A stretch of 64,000 bases of DNA, from positions 620,001 through 684,000 of the forward strand of contig NZ_JAUHMF010000001.1 in assembly GCF_032334255.1 (NCBI RefSeq), read 5' to 3'. The DNA comes from Thermanaerothrix solaris (GTDB taxonomy: Bacteria > Chloroflexota > Anaerolineae > Anaerolineales > Anaerolineaceae). The translations under genes and the position numbers were made by a program. Of this stretch, positions 51,796 to 59,765 are shown piece by piece. The notes beneath the pieces are model-generated. The model made no database searches. It saw only the letters and a program-made list of their open reading frames with translations, and was not told the DNA's origin. Position 1 is the first letter of the stretch; each line of letters begins with the position of its first letter.

Positions 51796-53010
51796 CTATA
51801 ACACCTTCCGAATTTTGATCAAGGCTTCAACAAATTGCTGGGCCTCTTCCAGGGTATTATAGAAATACACCGAAGCGCGTACCGATCCCGATACACCTCG
51901 CGAATTGAACCAAGAATGCACACAGTGTTGCCCCGATCGTACAGCGATATTCGCCATCTGATCAAGCATTAGCGCGATGCGGTGGTGATCAATCCCCTCA
52001 ATGTAGAAAGAAACAATTCCACCCCTAAGGCGTGGATCCGCCGGACCAATAATTTTGAGGCCCGGGATCTCGCTGAGTGCTTTAGTCAGGTACTCATTGA
52101 GTAGTCTTTCCTGTTTTTCAATCGAGTCAAAACCGATTTGACTCAGGTATTGCACAGCAGCCGCCAAACCCATGATACCGGCATAATCCTGTAGGCCAGC
52201 CTCAAACTTTTCAGGCGGAGGTAAAAATTGACAGGAGTCGAAAGTAGATGTAGAAACGGTATCACCACCGACCAAAAAGGGTTCCAACTGCTCTAAAAGG
52301 CGATACTTACCATAGAGCACACCCGTTCCTGAAGGGCCGAGCATCTTATGGCCCGAAAATGCCAGAAAATCAACGTCCAATGCACGCACATTCACCCGTT
52401 GATGTGGCACAGTTTGTGCTGCATCCAGGAAAACCAGAGCCCCTTGACGGTGTGCATATTTGATAATATCGGTTGCGGGTAGAGTAACTCCATCCAGATT
52501 AGAGGTGTAACCCATGGCTACCAATTTCACCGCGCCGTCTTTAAACGCATGTTCAAAATTATCCCAATTAAAGGTGTTGTCATCGCGAGTTCGAACAACC
52601 CGCAGAATCGCACCCCACCGTTTAGCCACCATTTGCCATGGGATGAGATTCGAGTTATGTTCTTTATCGGTGACCAGGATGACGTCGCCCGGTCTCCAGT
52701 TCAAAGCCGAAGCCAATAAATTTACTCCCTCGGTGGTATTGCGGGTAAAGATGATTTCTTCTTTCCGCCCGGCATTCAAAAATTTAGCCACCTTTTCTCG
52801 CGCCTGATCCACCTCGCGAGTTACTTCAGCCGCCATGCGGTGCATGCTCCGTCCGCTGCAGGCTGGAAAATCATGATAGTAGCGATTAATGGTTTCAATG
52901 ACCTGGCGTGGTCGCAACGTCTGACAGGCATTATCAAAATAAATGACAGCCTTGCGGCCATTTTGGCTTTGCAAACTCGGAAAATCAGCCCTCACCTTCG
53001 CCAAGTCCAT
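51796..53010 (-). CDS. SufS-like cysteine desulfurase / class V aminotransferase
   Basis: A 404-aa PLP enzyme of the NifS/SufS family. The PLP lysine is in FSGHKMLGPSGTG and the mobile-loop catalytic Cys363 in RSGQHCVHSW. The family provides sulfane sulfur for Fe-S clusters or other cofactors. No other suf gene lies nearby, so it may serve a different sulfur-transfer route. I chose ATG 53010 with GGGAGGAAGGGG upstream; 11 codons further upstream look non-coding. Confidence 0.9.
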   Translation of the reverse strand: MDLAKVRADFPSLQSQNGRKAVIYFDNACQTLRPRQVIETINRYYHDFPACSGRSMHRMAAEVTREVDQAREKVAKFLNAGRKEEIIFTRNTTEGVNLLASALNWRPGDVILVTDKEHNSNLIPWQMVAKRWGAILRVVRTRDDNTFNWDNFEHAFKDGAVKLVAMGYTSNLDGVTLPATDIIKYAHRQGALVFLDAAQTVPHQRVNVRALDVDFLAFSGHKMLGPSGTGVLYGKYRLLEQLEPFLVGGDTVSTSTFDSCQFLPPPEKFEAGLQDYAGIMGLAAAVQYLSQIGFDSIEKQERLLNEYLTKALSEIPGLKIIGPADPRLRGGIVSFYIEGIDHHRIALMLDQMANIAVRSGQHCVHSWFNSRGVSGSVRASVYFYNTLEEAQQFVEALIKIRKVL

Positions 53011-53159
53011 ACCCCTTCCTCCCTCGGGCTTTAACCACTCCAATCCAACATCTCAAAAACACTCCCAATTATAAGTCAGATTGTGAATGCCTGCACCATC
53101 TTAACCGTCTAAGGTGTAGAATAAACCCTCTTCGAACTACGCCAGATTGATGTTTCCCT

Positions 53160-53168
53160 TGATATAAT
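53160..53168 (+). promoter_or_regulatory. Extended -10 promoter of the phosphohexomutase gene
   Basis: TGATATAAT (TG at 53160-53161, TATAAT at 53163-53168), 52 nt upstream of the ATG at 53220. No clear -35. Confidence 0.5.
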
Positions 53169-53219
53169 AAGGTTACTTTTGTTAGGATTATCACATTCGG
53201 CTACATCGGGGAGGACGCC

Positions 53220-54641
53220 ATGAGTTATAAAATCGTATTCGGCACCGACGGATGGCGCGGCGTGATCGCCGAGAACTACACATTTGATAATGTGCGCCGA
53301 TGTGCTCAGGGCTTTGCACATTATCTTCGAAGCAAAGGGTATCATGATGAGTGGGTAGTAGTAGGTTATGATAAGCGCTTCCACTCCGAGAATTTTGCCC
53401 AGGCTGCTGCTGAAGTTTTATGCGGCAACGGATTTCGGGTTTATCTCACCGATAAAGCCACCCCCACCCCGGTTATTTCTTATGCCGTAATTGACCGCAA
53501 GGCCGTTGGTGCCATTAATATCACCGCTTCTCATAATCCACCTACCGACAACGGCTTTAAGGTTCGCGATTCCAGCGGTGGCGCCATTGACCCAGAGGGC
53601 CTTAAACAGATTGAAAGCGCCATTCCTGATGAGGTGAACGCTGTTAAACGAATACCCGCAGCCGAGGCTGAATTGCAAGGGCGATTAGTGCGCTTTGATC
53701 CGGCACCGGCTTACATTGATCACCTTCACACCCTAATTGATATGCAACCCATCCGCGATGCCGGGTTGAAAATCGTTGTTGATGCTATGTGGGGCAATGG
53801 CGCGGGCTGGTTCCCTCGTCTGCTCAGCGGAGGAAAAACTCAGATTGTCGAAATTCATAACATCCGTAACCCCATCTTTCCAGAAATGAAGCGCCCCGAA
53901 CCGATCCCGCCTAACATTGATGTGGGGCTACGTACAACCGTTGAACAAGGTGCTGATGTCCTCGTCGTTACCGATGGAGATGCTGATCGCGTCGGCATCG
54001 GTGATGAGAATGGTCATTTCGTCAATCAACTTCAAGTGTACGGTTTATTAGCATTCTACTTGCTTGAAGTCCGTGGCGAACGCGGGCCGATCATTAAAAC
54101 CCTGTCCACCACCAGCATGCTTGAAAAATTAGGGGAACTCTATGGTGTCCCAGTCTATGAAACCGGCGTGGGGTTCAAATATGTAGCACCCAAGTTTTTA
54201 GAAACCAATGCGCTTATCGGTGGTGAAGAATCCGGCGGTTATGCTTTTCGCGGTAATGTACCGGAACGGGACGGCATCTTGGCCGGGCTTTACTTCTTGG
54301 ACATGATGGTGCGCCTCAATCGTAAACCCTCCCAACTTTTGGAACTTCTTTTCAGTAAAGTAGGCCCCCATTATTATGACCGCGTTGACAAGCAGTTCAG
54401 CGGCGACCGCAAAACACGCGAGGCTATGATCCTCAACGCCAATCCCCAAACCATTGGGGGGCTCAAGGTCGTTGGGCTGAATACACTGGATGGCTACAAG
54501 TTCCTCTTGGAAGACGGTGGATGGATGCTCATTCGCTTCTCAGGAACCGAGCCTATCATTCGCGTTTATTGTGAAACCACGCATCCCGATCGGGTTCAAC
54601 CTATATTGCAGGATGGATTACGCATTGCCGGACTTGCCTGA
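53220..54641 (+). CDS. Phosphoglucomutase/phosphomannomutase
   Basis: A 473-aa alpha-D-phosphohexomutase, interconverting hexose 1- and 6-phosphates for cell-wall and storage sugar supply. The phosphoserine Ser104 is in ITASHNPPT, the metal loop is DGDADRVG, the sugar-specificity loop GGEESGGY, and the phosphate site RFSGTEPIIRVY. The GEESGG loop fits a PGM/PMM type. GGGGAGGA precedes the ATG. The TatD gene starts within its last codons. Confidence 0.95.
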   Translation: MSYKIVFGTDGWRGVIAENYTFDNVRRCAQGFAHYLRSKGYHDEWVVVGYDKRFHSENFAQAAAEVLCGNGFRVYLTDKATPTPVISYAVIDRKAVGAINITASHNPPTDNGFKVRDSSGGAIDPEGLKQIESAIPDEVNAVKRIPAAEAELQGRLVRFDPAPAYIDHLHTLIDMQPIRDAGLKIVVDAMWGNGAGWFPRLLSGGKTQIVEIHNIRNPIFPEMKRPEPIPPNIDVGLRTTVEQGADVLVVTDGDADRVGIGDENGHFVNQLQVYGLLAFYLLEVRGERGPIIKTLSTTSMLEKLGELYGVPVYETGVGFKYVAPKFLETNALIGGEESGGYAFRGNVPERDGILAGLYFLDMMVRLNRKPSQLLELLFSKVGPHYYDRVDKQFSGDRKTREAMILNANPQTIGGLKVVGLNTLDGYKFLLEDGGWMLIRFSGTEPIIRVYCETTHPDRVQPILQDGLRIAGLA

Positions 54642-55458
54642 GACCTTCTGGGTAGATACCCATTGTCACCTCTACATGGAGCCCTTTCGCGACGACCTAC
54701 CTGAGGTGCTTTCACGCGCCCAACACCAAGGGGTAATGGGATACGTGGTACCCGGAATTGATCTCGAAACCAGTCGGGCTGCCATCGAATTAAGTGAGCA
54801 CTATCCCAGTGTATTTGCGGCAGTGGGTATACATCCTAATTATGCCACCCGGTGGGAAAATACCTCATTGCAAGAACTGCGGGCTCTTTCTTCGCACCCC
54901 AAAGTTGTTGCGATTGGAGAAATTGGGTTGGATTACTATCGGGATTATGCGCCACCTGAATTGCAAAAGGCCGCTTTAATAGCCCAGTTGGAACTTGCTG
55001 CCGAGCGCAACCTTCCGATTATTCTGCACCAACGAAATTCGTTTCACGATCTTCAAATTATTTTACAGGCATGGCTTCAAGGTACGGAATCCCCAAACAC
55101 CCCAACCCAAGGGCCGCGAGGCGTTTTTCACGCTTTCGAAGGCGGCGCCGAGGAACTCACCTGGATCACGCAACGCGGTTTTTATATCGGGTTAGCCGGT
55201 GCAATCACATATCGCTCTCTTGAACGTACCCAATCCCTGGTTCAACTTTTACCTTGGGACCATGTGGTACTAGAAACTGATTCACCTTATCTAACCCCCG
55301 TTCCCCATCGTGGAAAACGAAACGAGCCCACTTACATCCCTCTTATCGCCGAGAAGATCTCGTCCCTCTCTAATATTCCTCTGCCCACTTTAGCCAATAC
55401 AACCAGCACGAACGCTATTCGTCTTTTTAATCTGCCATCTTCTTGGAGTTCGCATTGA
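54613..55458 (+). CDS. TatD-family metal-dependent hydrolase
   Basis: A 281-aa DNase of the TatD/YcfH family. Metal ligands are visible: WVDTHCHLYM, GEIGLDYYRD, PIILHQRN, FHAFEG and LETDSPYL. ATG 54613 lies 29 bases before the mutase stop, so the start overlaps; no good ribosome site is visible there. The gene overlaps the next by four bases. Confidence 0.9.
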   Translation: MDYALPDLPETFWVDTHCHLYMEPFRDDLPEVLSRAQHQGVMGYVVPGIDLETSRAAIELSEHYPSVFAAVGIHPNYATRWENTSLQELRALSSHPKVVAIGEIGLDYYRDYAPPELQKAALIAQLELAAERNLPIILHQRNSFHDLQIILQAWLQGTESPNTPTQGPRGVFHAFEGGAEELTWITQRGFYIGLAGAITYRSLERTQSLVQLLPWDHVVLETDSPYLTPVPHRGKRNEPTYIPLIAEKISSLSNIPLPTLANTTSTNAIRLFNLPSSWSSH

Positions 55459-56426
55459 GCACCATGACTTCTTTCTTTGTCCCAGTACTGGATCAAATTC
55501 ATCAGGTAGAAGATCTAATTCGCGCTCAGGCCGAGGGCTACCATCCCGACTTGCAAGCTGCACTAGAGCACCTTCTCAAATCAGGAGGCAAACGGATTCG
55601 CCCGACCTTGACGTTGTTGGTTGGGCGCATGCTCGGCGCCCCAGAACCCCAACTCATTACCTTGGCGGCTTCAATTGAACTGTTACACACTGCCACGCTG
55701 GTTCATGATGACCTAATTGATGGAGCACTGCTCCGCCGCGGCATTCCCACCCTAAACGCCCGGTGGTCACCGGGTGCAACCGTCCTTACCGGTGATTTCC
55801 TCTTTGCTCGAGCCGCAAAACTTGCTGCCGAAACGAATTCCATCCCCGTAATGCGCCTCTTTGCCGAAACACTGACCATCATCGTCAATGGTGAGATCAG
55901 CCAGATGTTCAATCCACCATGCATCAGCACCTTGGAAAACTATTACCAACGTATTTATGCCAAAACGGCTTCGCTGTTTGAGGCCTCAACCGGGTGTGCT
56001 GCTATGATCAGCACCACAGATAACGATTTGATCATGAGATTGCGCCACTTTGGACGCGAATTAGGTATGGCATTTCAAATCATTGACGATATCCTTGATC
56101 TTACCGGCGACGAGACCCAACTTGGCAAACCAATAGGTAGTGACTTGCGACAAGGTATCATAACCCTGCCGGTCATTCGGTTTTTGCACACCCATCCCGA
56201 AGATCCGTTCTCTCAGATGATCCTTCAGGGTAAGTGTTTGCAAAACGATGCGGACATCTTGGCGTTTATTGAACGTCTTCGCCACAGCGATGCCATTGAG
56301 GATGCGCATCAGGAAGCCCAACGATTTATAAAAAATGCGCTGGACGACCTTCGTACGCTCCCTAACAGCCCAGAACAACAGTATTTGGAAGAACTAACCT
56401 GGTTCGTCACGCAGCGCAAAACGTAG
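55455..56426 (+). CDS. Polyprenyl (all-trans) diphosphate synthase
   Basis: A 323-aa chain-elongating prenyltransferase that makes the side chain of quinones or carrier lipids. The two Asp-rich motifs are DDLID (near residue 85) and DDILD (near residue 210). GGKRIRPTLTLLVG is the family N-terminal motif. I chose TTG 55455, overlapping the TatD stop as TTGA and preceded by GGAG; ATG 55464 is the alternative. Product length cannot be assigned. Confidence 0.92.
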   Translation: MSTMTSFFVPVLDQIHQVEDLIRAQAEGYHPDLQAALEHLLKSGGKRIRPTLTLLVGRMLGAPEPQLITLAASIELLHTATLVHDDLIDGALLRRGIPTLNARWSPGATVLTGDFLFARAAKLAAETNSIPVMRLFAETLTIIVNGEISQMFNPPCISTLENYYQRIYAKTASLFEASTGCAAMISTTDNDLIMRLRHFGRELGMAFQIIDDILDLTGDETQLGKPIGSDLRQGIITLPVIRFLHTHPEDPFSQMILQGKCLQNDADILAFIERLRHSDAIEDAHQEAQRFIKNALDDLRTLPNSPEQQYLEELTWFVTQRKT

Positions 56427-56448
56427 AACCCACCATCACGGTGGGTTC
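56426..56448. terminator. Hairpin between the prenyl synthase and tRNA-Leu genes
   Basis: GAACCCACC (56426-56434), ATCAC loop, GGTGGGTTC (56440-56448). It lies at the stop of the prenyl synthase gene (+) and 8 nt beyond the tRNA 3' end (-), so it probably ends both transcripts. Confidence 0.65.
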
Positions 56449-56455
56449 CTGATTG

Positions 56456-56537
56456 TGCGCTGGGCGGGAGTTGAACCCGCACGCCTTTCGGCACATGGCC
56501 CTCAACCATGCCTGTCTGCCAATTCCAGCACCAGCGC
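56456..56537 (-). tRNA. tRNA-Leu (anticodon GAG)
   Basis: Folded by eye on the - strand. Acceptor stem GCGCTGG/CCAGCGC with discriminator A at 56456. Anticodon stem CATGG/CCATG with loop TTGAGGG, giving anticodon GAG (decodes CTC/CTT Leu). A long variable arm (GTGCCGAAAGGCGT) and a T-arm with GGGTTCAACTCCC follow, as expected for a class II tRNA. The CCA end is not encoded. Its length is 82 nt. Confidence 0.95.
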
Positions 56538-56552
56538 ATTTATCCGCGGCTT

Positions 56553-56582
56553 ATTATATAATTCACTGGGTATTAATGTCAA
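56553..56582 (-). promoter_or_regulatory. Sigma70-type promoter of tRNA-Leu
   Basis: On the - strand: TTGACA (complement of 56577-56582), 18-bp spacer, TATAAT (complement of 56553-56558). Both hexamers are perfect matches, as expected for a stable-RNA gene; the tRNA starts 15 nt after the -10. Confidence 0.85.
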
Positions 56583-56630
56583 GCCAATGTTAGCCTACCC
56601 ACCCTAATCTATTCCGAGGAAGGAGTAATT

Positions 56631-57656
56631 ATGACAATCGCACTTGATGCTATGGGAAGTGACCGTTACCCCGAGCCAGAAATCCAGGGGGCTTTATGGG
56701 CTGCCGAAAAGTGGGGCCTCAAAATCATCCTCGTGGGTGATCAATCTCGCCTGGAACCCCAATTGCGAGCCCTTAACACCCGAGGTTTATCAGTGCGGAT
56801 CGAACATGCGCCTGATGTTTTAGAAATGGGCGATAAACCGGTTGAAGCCGCCCGGTTGAAACCGCGTAATTCAATGGCCGTTGGGCTAGAACTGGTCAAA
56901 AAGGGTGATGCCGAGGCATTTGTTAGCGCCGGAAATACTGGCGGAGTCATGTTCAATGCGTTGCGTATCCTTGGACGTATCCCCGGCGTGGCTCGTCCTG
57001 CTTTAACCGCTATGTTTCCGGTTCGCGGTGGTCACGCCATCGTTTTAGATATTGGTGCCAATGCCGATTGCCGACCTGAGTTTCTACTTCAGTTCGCCAT
57101 TATGGGTAGTATTTACGCCGAGAAAGTCCTCCACAAACACAACCCTCGCGTTGGATTACTTTCCAATGGTGAAGAACCTGGCAAAGGGAATCAACTGGTA
57201 AAAGAGACCTACCCCCTATTAGAAAAGAGTGGCCTGAATTTTATCGGCAACGTCGAGGGCAAAGAAGTATTCAACGGTGATGCCGATGTCGTGGTTACGG
57301 ACGGTTTCACGGGTAATATCATGCTCAAATCCAGTGAAGCCGTGGCTAAATTAATCACAGATGTTTTACGCGAATCGCTCATGGCATCCTGGCGTACCAA
57401 ACTGGGCGCCCTTTTAGCCAAGCCCGCCTTCGCCCAAATTCGCCAAATGCTTGATCCTTCGGAAATCGGTGCGGCTCCCCTGTTGGGCATTGACGGCTTG
57501 GTCTTTGTCGGCCACGGCCGCTCGGATGCCCGTGCAATCATGAACGCTCTGCACGTTGCCCATGAAGCCATCCAGGCCAACCTATTGAGTAACATCCGAG
57601 ACGCAATTCGGGAAAAACTTTCCGCTGTTGAGAACACCATCTCCGATAATCCCTGA
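56631..57656 (+). CDS. plsX: Phosphate acyltransferase PlsX
   Basis: A 341-aa enzyme that converts acyl-ACP to acyl-phosphate for phospholipid synthesis. Family segments: IALDAMGSD at the N-terminus, AFVSAGNTGG, VLDIGANADCRPE, SNGEEPGKGN, DVVVTDGFTGNIMLKSSE and GVDG/GIDGLVFVGHGRS. AGGAAGGAG precedes the ATG. Confidence 0.96.
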   Translation: MTIALDAMGSDRYPEPEIQGALWAAEKWGLKIILVGDQSRLEPQLRALNTRGLSVRIEHAPDVLEMGDKPVEAARLKPRNSMAVGLELVKKGDAEAFVSAGNTGGVMFNALRILGRIPGVARPALTAMFPVRGGHAIVLDIGANADCRPEFLLQFAIMGSIYAEKVLHKHNPRVGLLSNGEEPGKGNQLVKETYPLLEKSGLNFIGNVEGKEVFNGDADVVVTDGFTGNIMLKSSEAVAKLITDVLRESLMASWRTKLGALLAKPAFAQIRQMLDPSEIGAAPLLGIDGLVFVGHGRSDARAIMNALHVAHEAIQANLLSNIRDAIREKLSAVENTISDNP

Positions 57657-57664
57657 GGTTAACC

Positions 57665-58378
57665 ATGAAGGTCATCCGAAATACACGCCTGATTCAACGC
57701 AACCGTCGCATTGGTCAAATAGCCACCATAATTGCATTAGTCGTCCTCGGTTTTGGGCTCTATATTTCTTTTGTCCATCCCGAACAATACACCTTAAGCC
57801 TTACGGCATTGATTATCGGGTTTGTGCTTTCCCAGGCCGGAATTTATTTCGGAAACCGCTGGGGGCGCTCCCCACGACCGGATGAACTCCTTACCAACGC
57901 CCTGAAAGGCTTAGAAGACAAATTCGCGGTTTATCATTATGTCTCGGGAATTCCTCATATGCTTATAGGCCCGGCGGGCATCTGGGCACTCATTCCGGTC
58001 ACCGTTGCCGGTACAATCACCTATGATGCCAACAAGCGCCGCTTTCGCCAAAAGGGTGGCAACATTTACCTCAAAATCTTTGGACAGGAAAACATTGGAC
58101 GACCCGACTTAGAAGCCAGTTATGCCATCGAGGATTTAACCAAATTTCTCAAGAAGACCTTAGGAGAGGCTACCAATCCTATTCCAACCCCCCAAGCCGT
58201 CTTGGTTTTTACCAATCCCAAAGTTGTGCTGGAAATCGAAGAATCTCCAATCCCGGCTGTGCCTTTAGCCAAATTGAAAGACTTCATGCGCCGCCAAGCC
58301 AAAGAGAATCCAGCCCCTGCGTCCATTATTCAAGCCTTGCAACAGGCGCTGCCCAATGAGAAATGGGAAGGAAGCTAG
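57665..58378 (+). CDS. Membrane-anchored protein of unknown function, possibly NERD-like
   Basis: A 237-aa protein. Two N-terminal TM helices (about residues 18-34 and 44-62) are followed by a cytoplasmic domain of about 170 residues. Within it, the stretch from the HYVSGIPHMLIGPAGIWAL motif to LVFTNPKVVLE is reminiscent of NERD nuclease-related domains (Gly-hinged strand plus a later VFTN/VF strand), but key residues are not clear. It begins nine nt after plsX and may be co-transcribed. Confidence 0.7.
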   Translation: MKVIRNTRLIQRNRRIGQIATIIALVVLGFGLYISFVHPEQYTLSLTALIIGFVLSQAGIYFGNRWGRSPRPDELLTNALKGLEDKFAVYHYVSGIPHMLIGPAGIWALIPVTVAGTITYDANKRRFRQKGGNIYLKIFGQENIGRPDLEASYAIEDLTKFLKKTLGEATNPIPTPQAVLVFTNPKVVLEIEESPIPAVPLAKLKDFMRRQAKENPAPASIIQALQQALPNEKWEGS

Positions 58379-58381
58379 AGT

Positions 58382-59158
58382 CTAGCCTCGGGTCTTAACC
58401 CGTCGAGGACGTTTGGACACCGACCCCGGCGAATCGCTCATCGCATAAGCGCGTAAACGTTGCACCTCTTCCGAAGTTAGATGGCGCCATTCGCCGGGTT
58501 TTAATTTGCCCAATTCAATCGGCCCAATGCGGGTGCGAATTAGCCGCTTAACCGGTAACCCAATCGTCCGCCCAATTTCGCGGATTTCGCGTTTACGCCC
58601 CTCGCACATAACCACGCGCAACCAAGCCCCTTCACGCACCACACCTTCCAAGGTTACCTCGGCCGGCGCAGCCCGCCGTCCATCCGGTAACACCACCCCA
58701 TGACGCCAGGCCTCGAGTTGCTCTTCATCTGGGCGCTTTGCCACTAAGACCCGATATTCTTTTTCCTTCCCGTAGCGAGGATGGGTGAGACGATTAGCCA
58801 ATTCACCATCATTGGTAAGGAGGATCAATCCCTCACTTTCGTAATCCAAACGACCAACTACAAATAAATGTCCCGGAAAAGGCACCAGATCATAAACGGT
58901 GCGGCGTTTTTCATGAAGTGCATGATCTGAAAGCACATCCTGGGGTTTATTGAGGATGATGTAGGTAAACTGAGAAACCGGCTTGGGTATCGGATGCCCA
59001 TCTACGGTGATCTGGTCGCGCTCCGGATCGGCCTTCATCCCTAGTGTTGCGGTAACCCCATTCACCTTAACCCGTCCCTGAGCAATTAAGGCTTCTGCTT
59101 CACGCCGTGATCCCAAGCCGGCGCGCGCGAGAATTTTTTGTAATCGTTCTTCTGCCAT
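58382..59158 (-). CDS. rluB: Ribosomal large subunit pseudouridine synthase B-type
   Basis: A 258-aa pseudouridine synthase of the RsuA/RluB family. An N-terminal S4 RNA-binding domain (LQKILARAGLGSRREAEALI) precedes the catalytic domain with the nucleophile Asp in GRLDYESEGLILLTNDG. The Arg/Lys-rich tail is short. It follows scpB by three nt, a conserved arrangement in many bacteria. Confidence 0.93.
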   Translation of the reverse strand: MAEERLQKILARAGLGSRREAEALIAQGRVKVNGVTATLGMKADPERDQITVDGHPIPKPVSQFTYIILNKPQDVLSDHALHEKRRTVYDLVPFPGHLFVVGRLDYESEGLILLTNDGELANRLTHPRYGKEKEYRVLVAKRPDEEQLEAWRHGVVLPDGRRAAPAEVTLEGVVREGAWLRVVMCEGRKREIREIGRTIGLPVKRLIRTRIGPIELGKLKPGEWRHLTSEEVQRLRAYAMSDSPGSVSKRPRRVKTRG

Positions 59159-59161
59159 TTT

Positions 59162-59719
59162 TTAATCCTTTAACAATGATTGATCTTGCTCTTCGGGTTC
59201 TTCAATCGGTGGTAGTTGTTCCAATGATTCAAGACCAAAATAAGCCAGAAAATCAGACGTAGTGCCATAGAGAAGGGGACGTCCCGGCAAGTCAGCCCGT
59301 CCCCGTTCTTCAATCAACCCCTTTGCCAATAGACTGCGCACAACCGAATCACTATTCACCCCGCGGATAGCCTCAATCCCGGCCCGAGTGATCGGCTGGC
59401 GGTAAGCAATAATGGCCAGAGTCTCCAATGCTGCCTTACTTAACTTCGCCCCCACCTCCAAACCCAATAACCGCTCAACGTAAACAGAAACCTCAGGGGC
59501 TGTGGTGAGTTCATAACGGCCCTGATGTAAGCGCAAACGCAATCCTCTCTGCTGGTAACTTTCTTGCAATCGTGAAAGGGCGGCTATAACGGTTTCCTCA
59601 TCCGTTCCAACCGCCGTCGCCAATTGGGCAACAGAAACCGGCGCCGGAGCGACAAAGATCAAGGCTTCGAGGATGCTTTCAAGAGGAAGTGAAGACGTAC
59701 TGAGTTCGTCTGACTGCAT
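59162..59719 (-). CDS. scpB: Segregation and condensation protein B
   Basis: A 185-aa winged-helix subunit of the SMC-ScpAB condensin complex. The family segment LETLAIIAYRQPITRAGIEAIRGVNSD is clear, as is SLLAKGLIEERGRADLPGRP. ScpA is not encoded next to it. The N-terminal ATG lies beside an extended -10 element that points the opposite way. Confidence 0.94.
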   Translation of the reverse strand: MQSDELSTSSLPLESILEALIFVAPAPVSVAQLATAVGTDEETVIAALSRLQESYQQRGLRLRLHQGRYELTTAPEVSVYVERLLGLEVGAKLSKAALETLAIIAYRQPITRAGIEAIRGVNSDSVVRSLLAKGLIEERGRADLPGRPLLYGTTSDFLAYFGLESLEQLPPIEEPEEQDQSLLKD

Positions 59720-59727
59720 GCTATAAT
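59719..59727 (+). promoter_or_regulatory. Extended -10 promoter of the G5-domain lipoprotein gene
   Basis: TGCTATAAT: TG at 59719-59720, TATAAT at 59722-59727, 38 nt before the ATG at 59766. No -35 is visible. The same TGCTATAAT motif occurs at 41499. Confidence 0.5.
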
Positions 59728-59765
59728 TGAAACCGCCTTAAAAATATGTGCCTCTCACGGATTTC

